DNA of 64,000 nucleotides from Actinoplanes aureus (GTDB taxonomy: Bacteria > Actinomycetota > Actinomycetes > Mycobacteriales > Micromonosporaceae), in NCBI RefSeq assembly GCF_015704865.1, contig NZ_JADQTO010000016.1, positions 151,168 through 215,167 on the forward strand, read 5' to 3'. Under the pieces are notes generated by a model. It was not told where the DNA came from, made no database searches, and saw only the letters and a program-made list of their open reading frames with translations. The number at the start of each line of letters is the position of its first letter. Position 1 is the stretch's first letter. A program made the translations under genes and the position numbers. Shown here one piece after another: positions 52,908 to 61,803 of the stretch.

Positions 52908-53347
52908 CTGGTGGCGGCGGTGATCACCCGGGTCAGCGCCTCGTGCACGACTCGCAGCTCCTCGATCGGCATGCCCAGCCGCTCCACCACGGCGGGCGGG
53001 ATCTTCTCCGCCTCGGTCCGCAGCGCCCGGCCCCGCTCGGTGAGGGTGATCGCCAGGCTGCGCTCGTCCCGCGGGTCGCGCTCGCGTCGCAGGTAGCCGA
53101 TCGCCTCCAGGCGTTTGAGCAGCGGGGAGAGCGTGCCCGGATCGAGTTGGAGCAGCTCGCTGAGGCGGCGCACGGAGAGCGGGGCGCTCTGCCAGAGGGC
53201 GAGCATCACCAGGTACTGCGGGTGGGTGAGGCCCATCGGCTCGAGCAGCGGGCGGTAGATCGCCACGACACCGCGGGCGGCGACCGAGAGGGCGAAGCAG
53301 ACCTGCTGCTCCAGTGCCAGGGGGTCGGAGTCGGCCGGATCACTCAC
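52904..53347 (-). CDS. MarR/OhrR-type transcriptional regulator
   Basis: This 147-residue MarR-family protein has an N-terminal CFALSVAARGVVAIYRPLLEPMGLTHPQYLVMLALW. The Cys and this surrounding pattern match OhrR, whose reactive Cys senses organic hydroperoxides. The winged helix follows (LSELLQLDPGTLSPLLKRLEAIGYLRRERDPRDERSLAITLTERG). GTG 53347 has GAGGAG 9 bases upstream. A perfect 26-bp palindrome lies in the divergent gap. No ohr gene is adjacent, so the target may be the small gene at 53432. Confidence 0.85.
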   Translation of the reverse strand: MSDPADSDPLALEQQVCFALSVAARGVVAIYRPLLEPMGLTHPQYLVMLALWQSAPLSVRRLSELLQLDPGTLSPLLKRLEAIGYLRRERDPRDERSLAITLTERGRALRTEAEKIPPAVVERLGMPIEELRVVHEALTRVITAATS

Positions 53348-53379
53348 TTGCGTATCTCCTCAGGTCGAGGGTTACTCTA

Positions 53380-53405
53380 CCAATAGTTGGGGTACCAACT
53401 ATTGG
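53380..53405. promoter_or_regulatory. Perfect palindromic operator between MarR/OhrR and a small gene
   Basis: CCAATAGTTGG (53380-53390) and CCAACTATTGG (53395-53405) are exact inverses around GGTA. The centre lies about 45 bases upstream of the MarR start and 40 before the small gene start, as expected for an operator controlling both. Confidence 0.8.
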
Positions 53406-53431
53406 CCTGCAAACCTTCGGAGGTGAGCGCT

Positions 53432-53641
53432 GTGTCCAAGTTCTCGGACTGGTTCCACCGGACGTTCGACGACTGGTTCTTCCGCTCGATGATCGGCCCG
53501 GCGCAGACCGGAGGTGCCGTGCAGGGCTGCGACGAGTACGCCCGCGAGCAGTGGAAACGTGACCTGGAGAACCGCAAGCGCTACACCCGCGAGCAGCGCG
53601 CGCTCAAGCGGGCCGAGCGTGACTCGCGGCGGGTGGCCTGA
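53432..53641 (+). CDS. Small charged protein of unknown function
   Basis: This 69-residue protein begins MSKFSDWFHRTFDDWFFRSMIG, Trp/Phe-rich and amphipathic, and ends in a basic helix (KRDLENRKRYTREQRALKRAERDSRR). GTG 53432 has GGAGG 8 bases upstream, which excludes the earlier GTG at 53423. It is probably controlled by the adjacent MarR/OhrR regulator through the shared palindrome. Family not recognised. Confidence 0.65.
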   Translation: MSKFSDWFHRTFDDWFFRSMIGPAQTGGAVQGCDEYAREQWKRDLENRKRYTREQRALKRAERDSRRVA

Positions 53642-53644
53642 CGC

Positions 53645-55213
53645 TCAGAGCAGGCTGCTGGTGAGCGTGTAGCGGCCGCCGGCCGGGACGCGGACGACGG
53701 TCCAGTCGCCGTCGGCCCCGGCCTCGGCGCCGCCGGAGACGGTGAACCAGCGGTGGTACCGGACCCGGACCGCGACCTCGCCGGCCGCCGGTGCGTCGAA
53801 GATCACGGTGGTCGCGTCCTGGCCGACCAGCGCCGCCGGGGCGGCGACGATCGGCTGCGGATCGGCCACCGCGTAAAGGCGCCAGTGCGCGTCGGTCCAG
53901 ACCAACGAGAGGTACGGGAGACCGGCCGTCACCATCCGAGCCTCCGCCCGCCCCGGCCAGGCCAGTTCGGCGTCCGGCACGGCCACGAACTGCACCGCCT
54001 GCTCGGCCAGCCATGCCCGATAGCCGTCCGGGGTGAGCTGGACCCCGGTGCCCGCGGCACCCGGCACCCTGGTGAAGAAGAGCGGGTTCCGGTCGATGTC
54101 GGCCTGCCGTAGCCAGCCCCGGGCCAGCGGGATCTCGCCCATGTGGGCGGACTCCCAGTAGGACCGGGTCGGCGGGATCTCGACCCGCCCGGTGAGTCGC
54201 TCGGCCGCCAGTCGTTGCCGCAGCGGCGCGAAGTAGGCGGGGTCGGCGGTCGGGTTGCCGATGTCCCGCACGTCGTCGAGCACGACCGGCGGCTGCCACC
54301 AGAACGTCACCGCGAGCAGCGCGACCAGCGCGACGAGCGGCATCCGGCGGTTGCCGGCGGCCGCGGTCCGCCCGGTGGGGAGTCGCGGAAGCGTCGCGTA
54401 GGCGGCGAGGGCCGGCAGCCCGAACATCACCGCGAGCCGGGTCGCGTTCAACCCGACCGGAGTGTGGATCAGGGCCGCCGCCAGCACGCCCGCCGAGGAC
54501 AGCAGCGCGCCGATCCGTACCGGGCGCAGCGGCACGAACACCGCCACCACCAGCCCGGTCACCACCGCGCGCACGGTGTCGGTGCGGCCGATGTTCATCC
54601 AGCCGCCGTCACCGAAGAGCAGGGCCGTCAACGCGAGCGGCGCCGCGGCGGGGACGGCGAGCAGCAGGCCGTCACCGAACCGGCGGCACGCCAGCAGTGC
54701 CACCCCGGCCAGGCCGGTGAAGAGCCCGGCCACCGGGCTGGTCGCGGAGGCGAGGAACGCGGCCACGGCCGCGAGGCGCCGCAGCCGGGGCACGGTGAGC
54801 AGGACCAGCGCGGCGATCCCCAGACAAACCCCGATGCCGTACGTGACCCGCCCGCTCACCAGGTTCCCGGCGAATGCCGCCACCCCGAACGCCGCGCCGA
54901 GTCCCGGCCGGGCCGCGCCGGTACGCCGGAACAGCACCGCCAGCAGCACCGGTCCGGCGACCAGGGTGAGCACTCCGGCGGCGCGTACCCCGAGCAGGGC
55001 CATCACCGGCTGCGACACCAGGCTGTAGCCGAACTGCTCGACTCCGGCGTACCAGCGCAGGTCGACCGGCGTGGTGCCGTGCTCGGCGAAGAAGCCGGCC
55101 CGGGCCACCTGGGCGGCCAGGTCCGAGCCCATCGGAGGCAGCAGCAGGTAACCGACACCGAGGATCACCGCCACCAGCGCGGTGATCCACTCCAGCCGGT
55201 GCCGGGCCCACAT
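53645..55213 (-). CDS. Multi-pass membrane protein, possibly GT-C-like
   Basis: This 522-residue protein has an N-terminal block of about 9-11 hydrophobic helices (residues 10-310) and a soluble C-terminal region. An early GSDLAAQVARAGFFAEHG loop and the helix pattern look like GT-C glycosyltransferases or related membrane proteins of lipid-linked sugar assembly, but no diagnostic catalytic motif is clear. It is divergent from mptB, which supports an envelope role. Confidence 0.6.
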   Translation of the reverse strand: MWARHRLEWITALVAVILGVGYLLLPPMGSDLAAQVARAGFFAEHGTTPVDLRWYAGVEQFGYSLVSQPVMALLGVRAAGVLTLVAGPVLLAVLFRRTGAARPGLGAAFGVAAFAGNLVSGRVTYGIGVCLGIAALVLLTVPRLRRLAAVAAFLASATSPVAGLFTGLAGVALLACRRFGDGLLLAVPAAAPLALTALLFGDGGWMNIGRTDTVRAVVTGLVVAVFVPLRPVRIGALLSSAGVLAAALIHTPVGLNATRLAVMFGLPALAAYATLPRLPTGRTAAAGNRRMPLVALVALLAVTFWWQPPVVLDDVRDIGNPTADPAYFAPLRQRLAAERLTGRVEIPPTRSYWESAHMGEIPLARGWLRQADIDRNPLFFTRVPGAAGTGVQLTPDGYRAWLAEQAVQFVAVPDAELAWPGRAEARMVTAGLPYLSLVWTDAHWRLYAVADPQPIVAAPAALVGQDATTVIFDAPAAGEVAVRVRYHRWFTVSGGAEAGADGDWTVVRVPAGGRYTLTSSLL

Positions 55214-55270
55214 CCCGCCGACAGTACCGGTTCACCAGTGGTTGCAGCCTGTCACGGTAGGGTCGTCGCC

Positions 55271-56674
55271 ATGCCCCGACCGTTCCTCGTCCGATATGCG
55301 GGGCTGGCAGGCACTCTGCTGCTGGCGGTGGCGGCCTGGTACGGCGGCGCGACGAACCCGTGGGAACCCACGGTGACGCCGCGCACGATTCTCGCCGGGC
55401 GGGACGGTGTGCTGCTGCCGCTGGCCTGGCTATTCGGCACGGCACTGCTGATCGGCGCCTGGTGGGCCGGGCGGCGGGTGGTGCCGTCGACCCGGTGGGC
55501 CTACGTGACGGCGGGGCTGTGGGCGCTTCCACTGCTCCCGTTCCTGCCGCTGGGCAGTTACGACGTCTACTCGTACGCGTGTCAGGGCTGGCAGCAGGCG
55601 GCCGGCTCGGACCCGTACGCCGGCGGTGTTGATCTTTTGGGTTGTCCCTGGGCCGACGCCGTCGCGCCCACCTGGCGCGACGCACCGGCGCCCTACGGCC
55701 CGGTGTTCCTCGTGCTCGCGGCGGCCGCCGCGAAGCTGGGCGGCTCGCTGACCGGGACCGTCGCGCTGCTGCGGCTGATCGCCGTGCTCGGCGTCGTGGT
55801 GATCGGCTGGTGCCTGCCGGTGCTGGCGCGCCGCCGCGGTGTGCCCCCGGAGCGGGCCGTCTGGCTGGTCCTCGCCTGCCCGCTGGTGCCGATCCACCTG
55901 ATCTCCGGCGCGCACAACGAGGCCGTGATGATCGCCCTGCTCCTGGCCGGGCTGACCGTCGCCGTGACCGGCGCCGGGGTGCGGCGGATGCTGCTCGCCG
56001 GCGTGCTGCTCGGTCTGGCGGTCGGCGTGAAGGCGACCGCGGTAGTGGTGCTGCCGTTCGCGGTGCTGATCTTCGGGCGGAAAACGGCTGCCGTGGTGGT
56101 CGGCGGGGGAGCGGCGGCGGCACTCGCGGCCGTCTCGTTCGGCTCCGGGCTGGGACTGGGCTGGGTGACCGGGCTGGCCGGCAGTGGCGTCTCGGTGCAG
56201 TGGACCGCATTGCCCACCGCGATCGGGCTGACCCTGGAACTGATCGGGGTGGACGGCGCGGTCGGCGTCACCCGGGTCGTCGGCATGGTCGCGCTGGTCG
56301 TGGTGCTGATCGCGCTGTGGGTGTTCACGCTCGGCAACGGCAAGGACCCGGTGCTGTACGCCGGACTGGCCCTGGCCGCGACCGTGGTGCTCGCCCCGGT
56401 CTTTCACCCCTGGTACGCCCTGTGGCCGCTCGCCGTGCTCGCCGCGACGGTCCGCCGGGAGACGCTCTGGCTGGTCGTGCCGTGTGCGGTGGCCGCCGCG
56501 CTCTGCCTGCCGGACGGGTACAACCTGGCTCTGGCGAGCAGGGCACAGGGCGCGGTCGTGATGACCGTGCTCGCCGGATATCTAGCGTGGAAAGTGCTGC
56601 ATGAAGCGAATCGCGACAGTCGTCGGCTTGGCGCTGCTCACGGCGGGGATCGTGGCCCTCGCCGGGACCCGTAA
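55271..56674 (+). CDS. mptB: Polyprenol-phosphate-mannose-dependent mannosyltransferase, MptB-like
   Basis: This 467-residue GT-C membrane enzyme extends alpha-1,6-mannan of lipomannan or lipoglycan. It has about 12 hydrophobic segments. The first external loop carries the family motif LGSYDVYSYACQGWQQAAGSDPY, with the acidic residue likely to bind the donor, and DAPAPYGPVFL follows. A later hallmark is HLISGAHNEAVMIALL. Homologous to M. tuberculosis MptB (Rv1459c). Its 3' end overlaps the start of the GT87 gene by 74 bases, an unusually long same-strand overlap. Confidence 0.85.
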   Translation: MPRPFLVRYAGLAGTLLLAVAAWYGGATNPWEPTVTPRTILAGRDGVLLPLAWLFGTALLIGAWWAGRRVVPSTRWAYVTAGLWALPLLPFLPLGSYDVYSYACQGWQQAAGSDPYAGGVDLLGCPWADAVAPTWRDAPAPYGPVFLVLAAAAAKLGGSLTGTVALLRLIAVLGVVVIGWCLPVLARRRGVPPERAVWLVLACPLVPIHLISGAHNEAVMIALLLAGLTVAVTGAGVRRMLLAGVLLGLAVGVKATAVVVLPFAVLIFGRKTAAVVVGGGAAAALAAVSFGSGLGLGWVTGLAGSGVSVQWTALPTAIGLTLELIGVDGAVGVTRVVGMVALVVVLIALWVFTLGNGKDPVLYAGLALAATVVLAPVFHPWYALWPLAVLAATVRRETLWLVVPCAVAAALCLPDGYNLALASRAQGAVVMTVLAGYLAWKVLHEANRDSRRLGAAHGGDRGPRRDP

Positions 56675-57743
56675 CGAGTTCTTCGACTCCAAGGTCTACT
56701 TCGGTGCGGTCCAGTACTGGTTCCGCGACGGGGGCATGGTCTACGACTGGATGCGCCCGGGTACCCCGTACGGCTTCACCTACCCGCCGTTCGCCGGGCT
56801 GGTCATGATGCCGATGGCGTACCTGCCGTTCCCGGTCGTCGTGGTGCTCGCCTGCCTCGGCACCGTGATCTCCACCGCGCTGCTGGTCTGGTGGCTGGCC
56901 GGCCCGATGATCCGGCGCAAGGGCTGGACCCCGTGGTTCGCCTTCGCCGTCGCGCTCTGCCTGGCGGTGAGCTTCGAGCCGGTACGCGAGACGTTCACCT
57001 TCGGCCAGGTGAACACGCTGCTGCTGGCCCTCGTCGCCGGGGACATGCTGTTCGGCGTCGCTCGGAACCGCAGGTGGGCCGGGGTGGGCATCGGCCTGGC
57101 CGTGGCGATCAAGCTGACCCCCGGCGTCTTCATCCTGTACCTGCTGGTCACCCGGCGGTGGCGGGCGGCGGCCACGGCGATCGGCACCGCGGCCGCCGCC
57201 ACCCTGCTGGCCGGTGCGCTCTTCGTGGACCAGTCCCGGGAGTTCTGGACCTCCGCGCTCTGGGACACCAACCGGGTCGGCCTGCTCTACTACCTCTCCA
57301 ACCAGTCCGAACGCGGGTTCCTGGCCCGGCTGCCGATCGAAACCGTCGAATCGAAGGTCTGGCTGGCCTGCGTCCTGGCGACTCTCGGCTTCTGGGCGTG
57401 GCGGGTCGCGAAGGCGCCGGAGGACGTGGCCGGCGGGCTCGCCCTGACCGGGGTGCTGGGCTGTCTGATCAGCCCGGTCACCTGGATCCACCACTGCGTC
57501 TGGCTGATCCCGGCGCTCGTCCGGTGCTTCGAGAACGGTGGCCGGCCCCGGTATCTGTCGGTGGCCGCCTACGTCCTGATGACCTCCCGCCTGACCTGGC
57601 TCTGGGAGAAGCGGCCGCGGCCACCGCTGGAGCTGCTGGGCGCCAACATTTATGTCTGGTTCAGCCTGGCTCTGCTGATCTGGACACCGGTCGGCACCCG
57701 TCGTTCGTCTGACGTCCATGAGACGGACAAGATCATCGCGTAG
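56601..57743 (+). CDS. GT87 family mannosyltransferase (DUF2029)
   Basis: The 380-residue GT-C membrane protein of family GT87 (DUF2029) has N-terminal NEFFDSKVYFGAVQYWF with the conserved Asp, YPPFAGLVMMPMAYLPFP and SFEPVRETFTFGQVNTLLL, then SPVTWIHHCVWLIPAL. Relatives such as PimE and Rv2181 add alpha-1,2-mannose to phosphatidylinositol mannosides or lipoarabinomannan. Which linkage is made is unknown. It begins 74 bases inside the mptB gene, so the two are coupled. Confidence 0.82.
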   Translation: MKRIATVVGLALLTAGIVALAGTRNEFFDSKVYFGAVQYWFRDGGMVYDWMRPGTPYGFTYPPFAGLVMMPMAYLPFPVVVVLACLGTVISTALLVWWLAGPMIRRKGWTPWFAFAVALCLAVSFEPVRETFTFGQVNTLLLALVAGDMLFGVARNRRWAGVGIGLAVAIKLTPGVFILYLLVTRRWRAAATAIGTAAAATLLAGALFVDQSREFWTSALWDTNRVGLLYYLSNQSERGFLARLPIETVESKVWLACVLATLGFWAWRVAKAPEDVAGGLALTGVLGCLISPVTWIHHCVWLIPALVRCFENGGRPRYLSVAAYVLMTSRLTWLWEKRPRPPLELLGANIYVWFSLALLIWTPVGTRRSSDVHETDKIIA

Positions 57744-57752
57744 TCAGTGCGC

Positions 57753-59858
57753 ATGTCCATTCGCCGTACCACCTCGGCGGTTGTCTCGGTCGTGGCGCTC
57801 GCCGCGGTGGGTAGCGTGCCCACCGCCGCGGCCGCGCACGGCCGCGCTGCCTCGTTCCACCGGCTCGCCACGTTCCCGGTCTATCTGAACTCGTCGATCG
57901 ACGACGCCGCGGCGGCCGAGATCTCCACCGTCACCGAGGACGGCCGCACGGTCGTCTACACCGACAGTCCCGGCAAGCGCCTCGGCTTCGTCGACATCAC
58001 CAACCCGGCCCGCCCGTCCGCGTCCGGCACGCTCGCCGTCGGCGGCGAGCCCACCTCGGTGGCGCACCTCGGCCGGCTGCTGCTGGCCGGCGTGAACACC
58101 CGGACCAGCTTCACTTCTCCATCGGGCAAGCTCGTGGTGATCGACTCGGCGACCCGCAGGGTGGTCCGGGAGATCGACCTCGGCGGCCAGCCCGACTCGG
58201 TCGCGGTCGCGCCGAGCGGCCGTTACATCGCGGTCGCCATCGAGAACGAGCGGGACGAGGACGTCAACGACGGGGTGATCCCGCAGGCACCGGCCGGTTG
58301 GCTCGCGGTGATCGACGTGGCGACCTGGAAGGTCTCCCGCGTTTCGTTGAGCGGTTTGTCGGATCTTGCCCCGACGGACCCGGAGCCGGAGTACGTCAGC
58401 ATCAACTCCCGCGACGAGGCGGTGGTCTCGCTCCAGGAGAACAACCACCTCGCCGTGGTGTCGCTGGCCACCCGCAAGATCATCCGGAGCTTCGACGCCG
58501 GCACGGTCACGGTCGGTGGTGTCGACACCCTCGACGACGACCAGATCAAGCTGGACGGCACGATCACCGCGAAGCGTGAGCCGGACGGCGTCGCGTGGAT
58601 CACCGACGACCTGTTCGCCACCGCCAACGAGGGTGACTACGAGGGCGGGTCGCGCGGCTGGTCGATCTTCAGCAAGTCCGGCAAGGCCGTCTGGGACGCC
58701 GGGAACAGCCTGGAGCGCATCGCCGTCGCGCACGGGCAGTACCCGGACAAGCGCTCCGACGCCAAGGGCATCGAGCCGGAGAACGTGGCGTTCGGCCGCA
58801 TCGGTGGCGTTCCGTACGTCTTCGTCAACTCGGAGCGCGGCAACTTCACCGCCGTCTACGACGTGTCCAACCCGGTCTCGCCCCGGTTCAAGCAGCTGCT
58901 GCCGACCACCAACGGGCCGGAGGGCGTGGTCGCCGTACCGTCCCGCGGCCTCGTCGTGGTGTCCAGCGAGGAGGATGACGCCTCGATCGGCATCCGCGGC
59001 ACGGTCCAGGTCTTCGGCCTCGGCTCCGCTCCTTCGTCCAAGATCGTTTCACGGGACGAGATTCCGTGGGGTGCGCTCTCTGCCCTCTCCGCGGTGCCCG
59101 GCCGCCGCGACCGGCTGGCGAGCGTGACCGACGCCGTCTACACGCCGACCCGGATCCTCGGCCTGTCGACCAGCGGCGTGATCGACACATCCCGCACGGT
59201 CACCAAGGACGGAACGCCTGTGGGTTACGACGCGGAAGGCCTGGTGGTGCGCAAGCAGGGCGGCTACTGGCTGGCTGTCGAAGGCACGAACCTTCTGGTA
59301 CGCCTGAACGCGCGCGCCGAAGTACAGGAGGAGATCCCCCTGCCCGCCGACGTGGCGGCCGCGATCACCAGCAACGGTCTGGAGGGCATCGCCGAGGTCG
59401 GCACCTCCGTCTGGGTGGCCGTCCAGCGCCCCATCAAGGGCGACCCGGCGAACACCGCCCGGATCGGCCGCTACGACACCGTCACCAAGACCTGGTCGTG
59501 GCTGCTCTACCCGCTCGACACCGCCCCGACCGGCTGGGTCGGACTGTCCGAACTGGTCGCGGTGGACTCGAACACGTTCGCCGTGATCGAACGGGACAAC
59601 CAGCGCGGCACCCTCGCCGCGATCAAGAAGATCTACACCTTCGACGTCCCGGCCACCTGGAGCGGCACCCCGACGGTGAAGAAGAAGCTGATCAAGGACC
59701 TGCTGCCGCTGCTGAAGGCGGACGGCGGCTGGGTGCAGGACAAGGTCGAGGGCCTCGCGGTCGCCGGTAACGGCCGCACCTACGCCGTGACCGACAACGA
59801 CGGCATCGACGACGCCACCGGCGAGACCGTCTTCCTGGACCTGGGCCGCCTGCTCTGA
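57753..59858 (+). CDS. Secreted esterase-like activity of phytase family protein
   Basis: The 701-residue exported protein has a signal peptide (about residues 1-30, VVSVVALAAVGSVPTAAAA|HG). A predicted beta-propeller of YVTN-like blades follows (for example SGRYIAVAIENERDEDVNDGVIPQAP and FATANEGDYEGGSRGWSIF). The C-terminal half reads GPEGVVAVPSRGLVVVSSEEDD and NGLEGIAEVGTSVWVAVQRP, the phytase-like esterase domain. Family members act on phosphate or ester bonds; the substrate is unknown. ATG 57753 is preferred over GTG 57747. No cell-wall anchor is seen. Confidence 0.82.
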   Translation: MSIRRTTSAVVSVVALAAVGSVPTAAAAHGRAASFHRLATFPVYLNSSIDDAAAAEISTVTEDGRTVVYTDSPGKRLGFVDITNPARPSASGTLAVGGEPTSVAHLGRLLLAGVNTRTSFTSPSGKLVVIDSATRRVVREIDLGGQPDSVAVAPSGRYIAVAIENERDEDVNDGVIPQAPAGWLAVIDVATWKVSRVSLSGLSDLAPTDPEPEYVSINSRDEAVVSLQENNHLAVVSLATRKIIRSFDAGTVTVGGVDTLDDDQIKLDGTITAKREPDGVAWITDDLFATANEGDYEGGSRGWSIFSKSGKAVWDAGNSLERIAVAHGQYPDKRSDAKGIEPENVAFGRIGGVPYVFVNSERGNFTAVYDVSNPVSPRFKQLLPTTNGPEGVVAVPSRGLVVVSSEEDDASIGIRGTVQVFGLGSAPSSKIVSRDEIPWGALSALSAVPGRRDRLASVTDAVYTPTRILGLSTSGVIDTSRTVTKDGTPVGYDAEGLVVRKQGGYWLAVEGTNLLVRLNARAEVQEEIPLPADVAAAITSNGLEGIAEVGTSVWVAVQRPIKGDPANTARIGRYDTVTKTWSWLLYPLDTAPTGWVGLSELVAVDSNTFAVIERDNQRGTLAAIKKIYTFDVPATWSGTPTVKKKLIKDLLPLLKADGGWVQDKVEGLAVAGNGRTYAVTDNDGIDDATGETVFLDLGRLL

Positions 59859-59883
59859 CCCGCTTCCGGCAGGATGGTCTCCC

Positions 59884-60531
59884 GTGGAGTTCGAGGTGCT
59901 GCCCGGGACCGCCGGCCTGACGCTCGCCGAGGTCGCGCACGTCCTGGTGCCGGGCCACGGCCGCAACGACGACGCCACCGGGCTCAACCCGGGCGGCGAA
60001 GACCGCTGCCGGATCGCCGCTGAGCTGCACCGCTCCGGCCTGCCCGGGGTGATCGTCTGTTCCGGTTACAAGTCGCCGATCGACGGCAAGGGCCAGCTCC
60101 TGACCGCGGCGGGGGAGACCTTCCAGGGCCTGCCCGAAGCCGACCTGATGCGCTCCTGGCTGCTGGCCGACGGCGTCCCGGAGACCGTGATCCGCGTCGA
60201 ACGGCACTCCGTCGACACCGTGACCAACCTGCTCCGCGCCGAGCACGAGGGTCACTTCGGCGACGACCGCCCGGTGGCGGTCGTCGCCCAGCACGGGCAT
60301 CTGCGCCGCATCCTGACCGTGGTCGCCCCGCGCGCTCTGCGCCGGCCCTTTCTGGGTGTGGTCGTACCCGCCGTGGGGGAGGCCCGGGAGAACCCGCTCG
60401 CCCTACCGGTCAGCCGGTCGATCAGCGCGAACCTGCCGGCCGAGCCGGCGGCCGCGATCGCCGCGGCTACTCGCCGGGCCGAGCTTTTCTGGGGTACGGC
60501 CCGGCGGCTCGGCAAACGCGCCTACCACTGA
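59884..60531 (+). CDS. YdcF/DUF218 family protein
   Basis: The 215-residue DUF218 domain has AHVLVPGHGRNDDATGLNPGGEDRCRIAAELHRSGLPGVIVCSGYK (the glycine-rich loop and first strand) and MRSWLLADGVPETVIRVERHSVDTVTNLL. The pattern fits YdcF/SanA/ElyC envelope proteins. No transmembrane helix is seen here, so it is cytosolic. GTG 59884 follows the previous stop by 25 bases. Confidence 0.8.
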   Translation: MEFEVLPGTAGLTLAEVAHVLVPGHGRNDDATGLNPGGEDRCRIAAELHRSGLPGVIVCSGYKSPIDGKGQLLTAAGETFQGLPEADLMRSWLLADGVPETVIRVERHSVDTVTNLLRAEHEGHFGDDRPVAVVAQHGHLRRILTVVAPRALRRPFLGVVVPAVGEARENPLALPVSRSISANLPAEPAAAIAAATRRAELFWGTARRLGKRAYH

Positions 60532-60558
60532 AGGCATTCGGCGGCTGCGTGGTGGCGG

Positions 60559-60747
60559 TCAGCCGCGTTTGCTCGGATGCGGCGCCACCTGGATGGGGTT
60601 GCCGCCAGCGACCAGGCGGGCGGCCGTGCGCGCCAGGCCTTCGGTCGGCCACCAGGTCTTCATGAAGAGGCGGCCGCTGGCATGCCGGCCTTCGGCCCAC
60701 CAGCCGAAGTGGCGGCCCGGGTGCAGGGTCATCTTGCGACTGCTCAC
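60559..60747 (-). CDS. Small conserved-type protein, 62 residues
   Basis: The frame encodes MSSRKMTLHPGRHFGWWAEG...FMKTWWPTEGLARTAARLVAGG, Trp/Gly-rich with a basic tail. GTG 60747 has a strong GGGAGG site 6 bases upstream, the main support for a real gene. It stands alone and I recognise no family. Confidence 0.6.
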   Translation of the reverse strand: MSSRKMTLHPGRHFGWWAEGRHASGRLFMKTWWPTEGLARTAARLVAGGNPIQVAPHPSKRG

Positions 60748-60948
60748 GGTTCCCTCCCACGCTCATCGACGTGCGCCGGTTCCAAGCGCGACGATACTCA
60801 TCGGGGAACCGGCGGCAATGCTGTCGCGGAATACGCGCAACGGCGGCTTTGCCCGGCCGAAGCCGGGCAGACGCGGTCTGGCCGGGGGTCGCTCGGGCCT
60901 GGCGCCCCGCAGGACCAGGTACGGCACCGACTGACGATGGAGTATCCC

Positions 60949-61269
60949 GTGACTTCGCCTGAGCATGCCGTTCTCGTCACCTACGCCCTGTCCGGCGAGG
61001 GCTTCGGCGAGGAGGACGAACGCAAAGCGATCTACGCACTCAAGTACCGCCTGACAGAGGCGATCGAGGCCGCTGACGCCGGCGAGTTCGACGGCAACGA
61101 GTTCGGCGGTGGTGAAGTCGTGCTCTACGCGTACGGCCCCGATGCGAACCGTCTCTTCACCGCTATGGAACCGCAGCTACGTGCCTTCCCGGCGCGACCA
61201 GCACACGCTGTCCTGCGCTTCGGTCAAGCGGACGACCCCACGGCGGTCGAACAACGCATCGATCTCTGA
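60949..61269 (+). CDS. Unassigned protein resembling immunity-type families
   Basis: The 106-residue acidic protein contains LVTYALSGEGFGEEDERKAIYALKYRLTEAIEAADAGEFDGNEFGGGEVVLYAYGPDANRLF, a compact alpha/beta domain. I recall the GEFDGNEFGGGE stretch from small proteins in actinobacterial toxin/immunity islands, though this is not firm. GTG 60949 has GGAG 7 bases upstream; ATG 60937 is also open. It is the first of three small same-strand genes. Confidence 0.55.
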   Translation: MTSPEHAVLVTYALSGEGFGEEDERKAIYALKYRLTEAIEAADAGEFDGNEFGGGEVVLYAYGPDANRLFTAMEPQLRAFPARPAHAVLRFGQADDPTAVEQRIDL

Positions 61270-61286
61270 CCGAGAAGCCCGCCGAC

Positions 61287-61784
61287 GTGGTCCACCATGA
61301 AGACGTGGAACCCGCCGAAGCCCGAGACCGGGCTCGAGACGCCGCCGCTCTGTGGAGCGTCGGTTACGTCAGCGCCGCCGAACTTGTCGAAGTCGCCTGC
61401 GATCTGCTCGTCGCCGGGCACGACGGCCCTACCCTCGCGATGCTCGCCGGCGTGCACACGAGGCACGCCGACGAGGAAGTCCCTGAGCTGCTGGAAGCCG
61501 CACTGCACGACGTCGGCCTGGATTTCTATCCGATACGGAGTAACGCCGGCGCGGAGGCCGCGGCGAGAACACTGGCTCGGCGGGTTCTGACCGGAGCCAT
61601 GGAACCAAGCGCCTTGACCGTGTGGGCACACAGCACCTTCGGTCACGGAACGCTGGACCTGGTCGAGCGCCTTGTCGAGCTTGACGACGTCTACGACTGC
61701 CTCGACTACAGCGACATGACCGAACAGGACGTCGACGCAGACGTGATGGCCGAGGCCCGCCGCATCGTCGGCTCGGCGTGCTAG
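61287..61784 (+). CDS. Unassigned 165-residue helical protein
   Basis: The acidic, mostly helical protein contains VSAAELVEVACDLLVAGHDGPTLAMLAGVHTRHADEEVPELLEAAL, DFYPIRSNAGAEAAARTLARRVL and a C-terminal LDYSDMTEQDVDADVMAEARRIV. No family is recognised. It follows the previous gene by 17 bases and precedes another small acidic gene, giving a tandem array of small genes typical of immunity clusters. Confidence 0.55.
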   Translation: MVHHEDVEPAEARDRARDAAALWSVGYVSAAELVEVACDLLVAGHDGPTLAMLAGVHTRHADEEVPELLEAALHDVGLDFYPIRSNAGAEAAARTLARRVLTGAMEPSALTVWAHSTFGHGTLDLVERLVELDDVYDCLDYSDMTEQDVDADVMAEARRIVGSAC

Positions 61785-61803
61785 TTCGTCTTATTCTCGC
61801 CGG

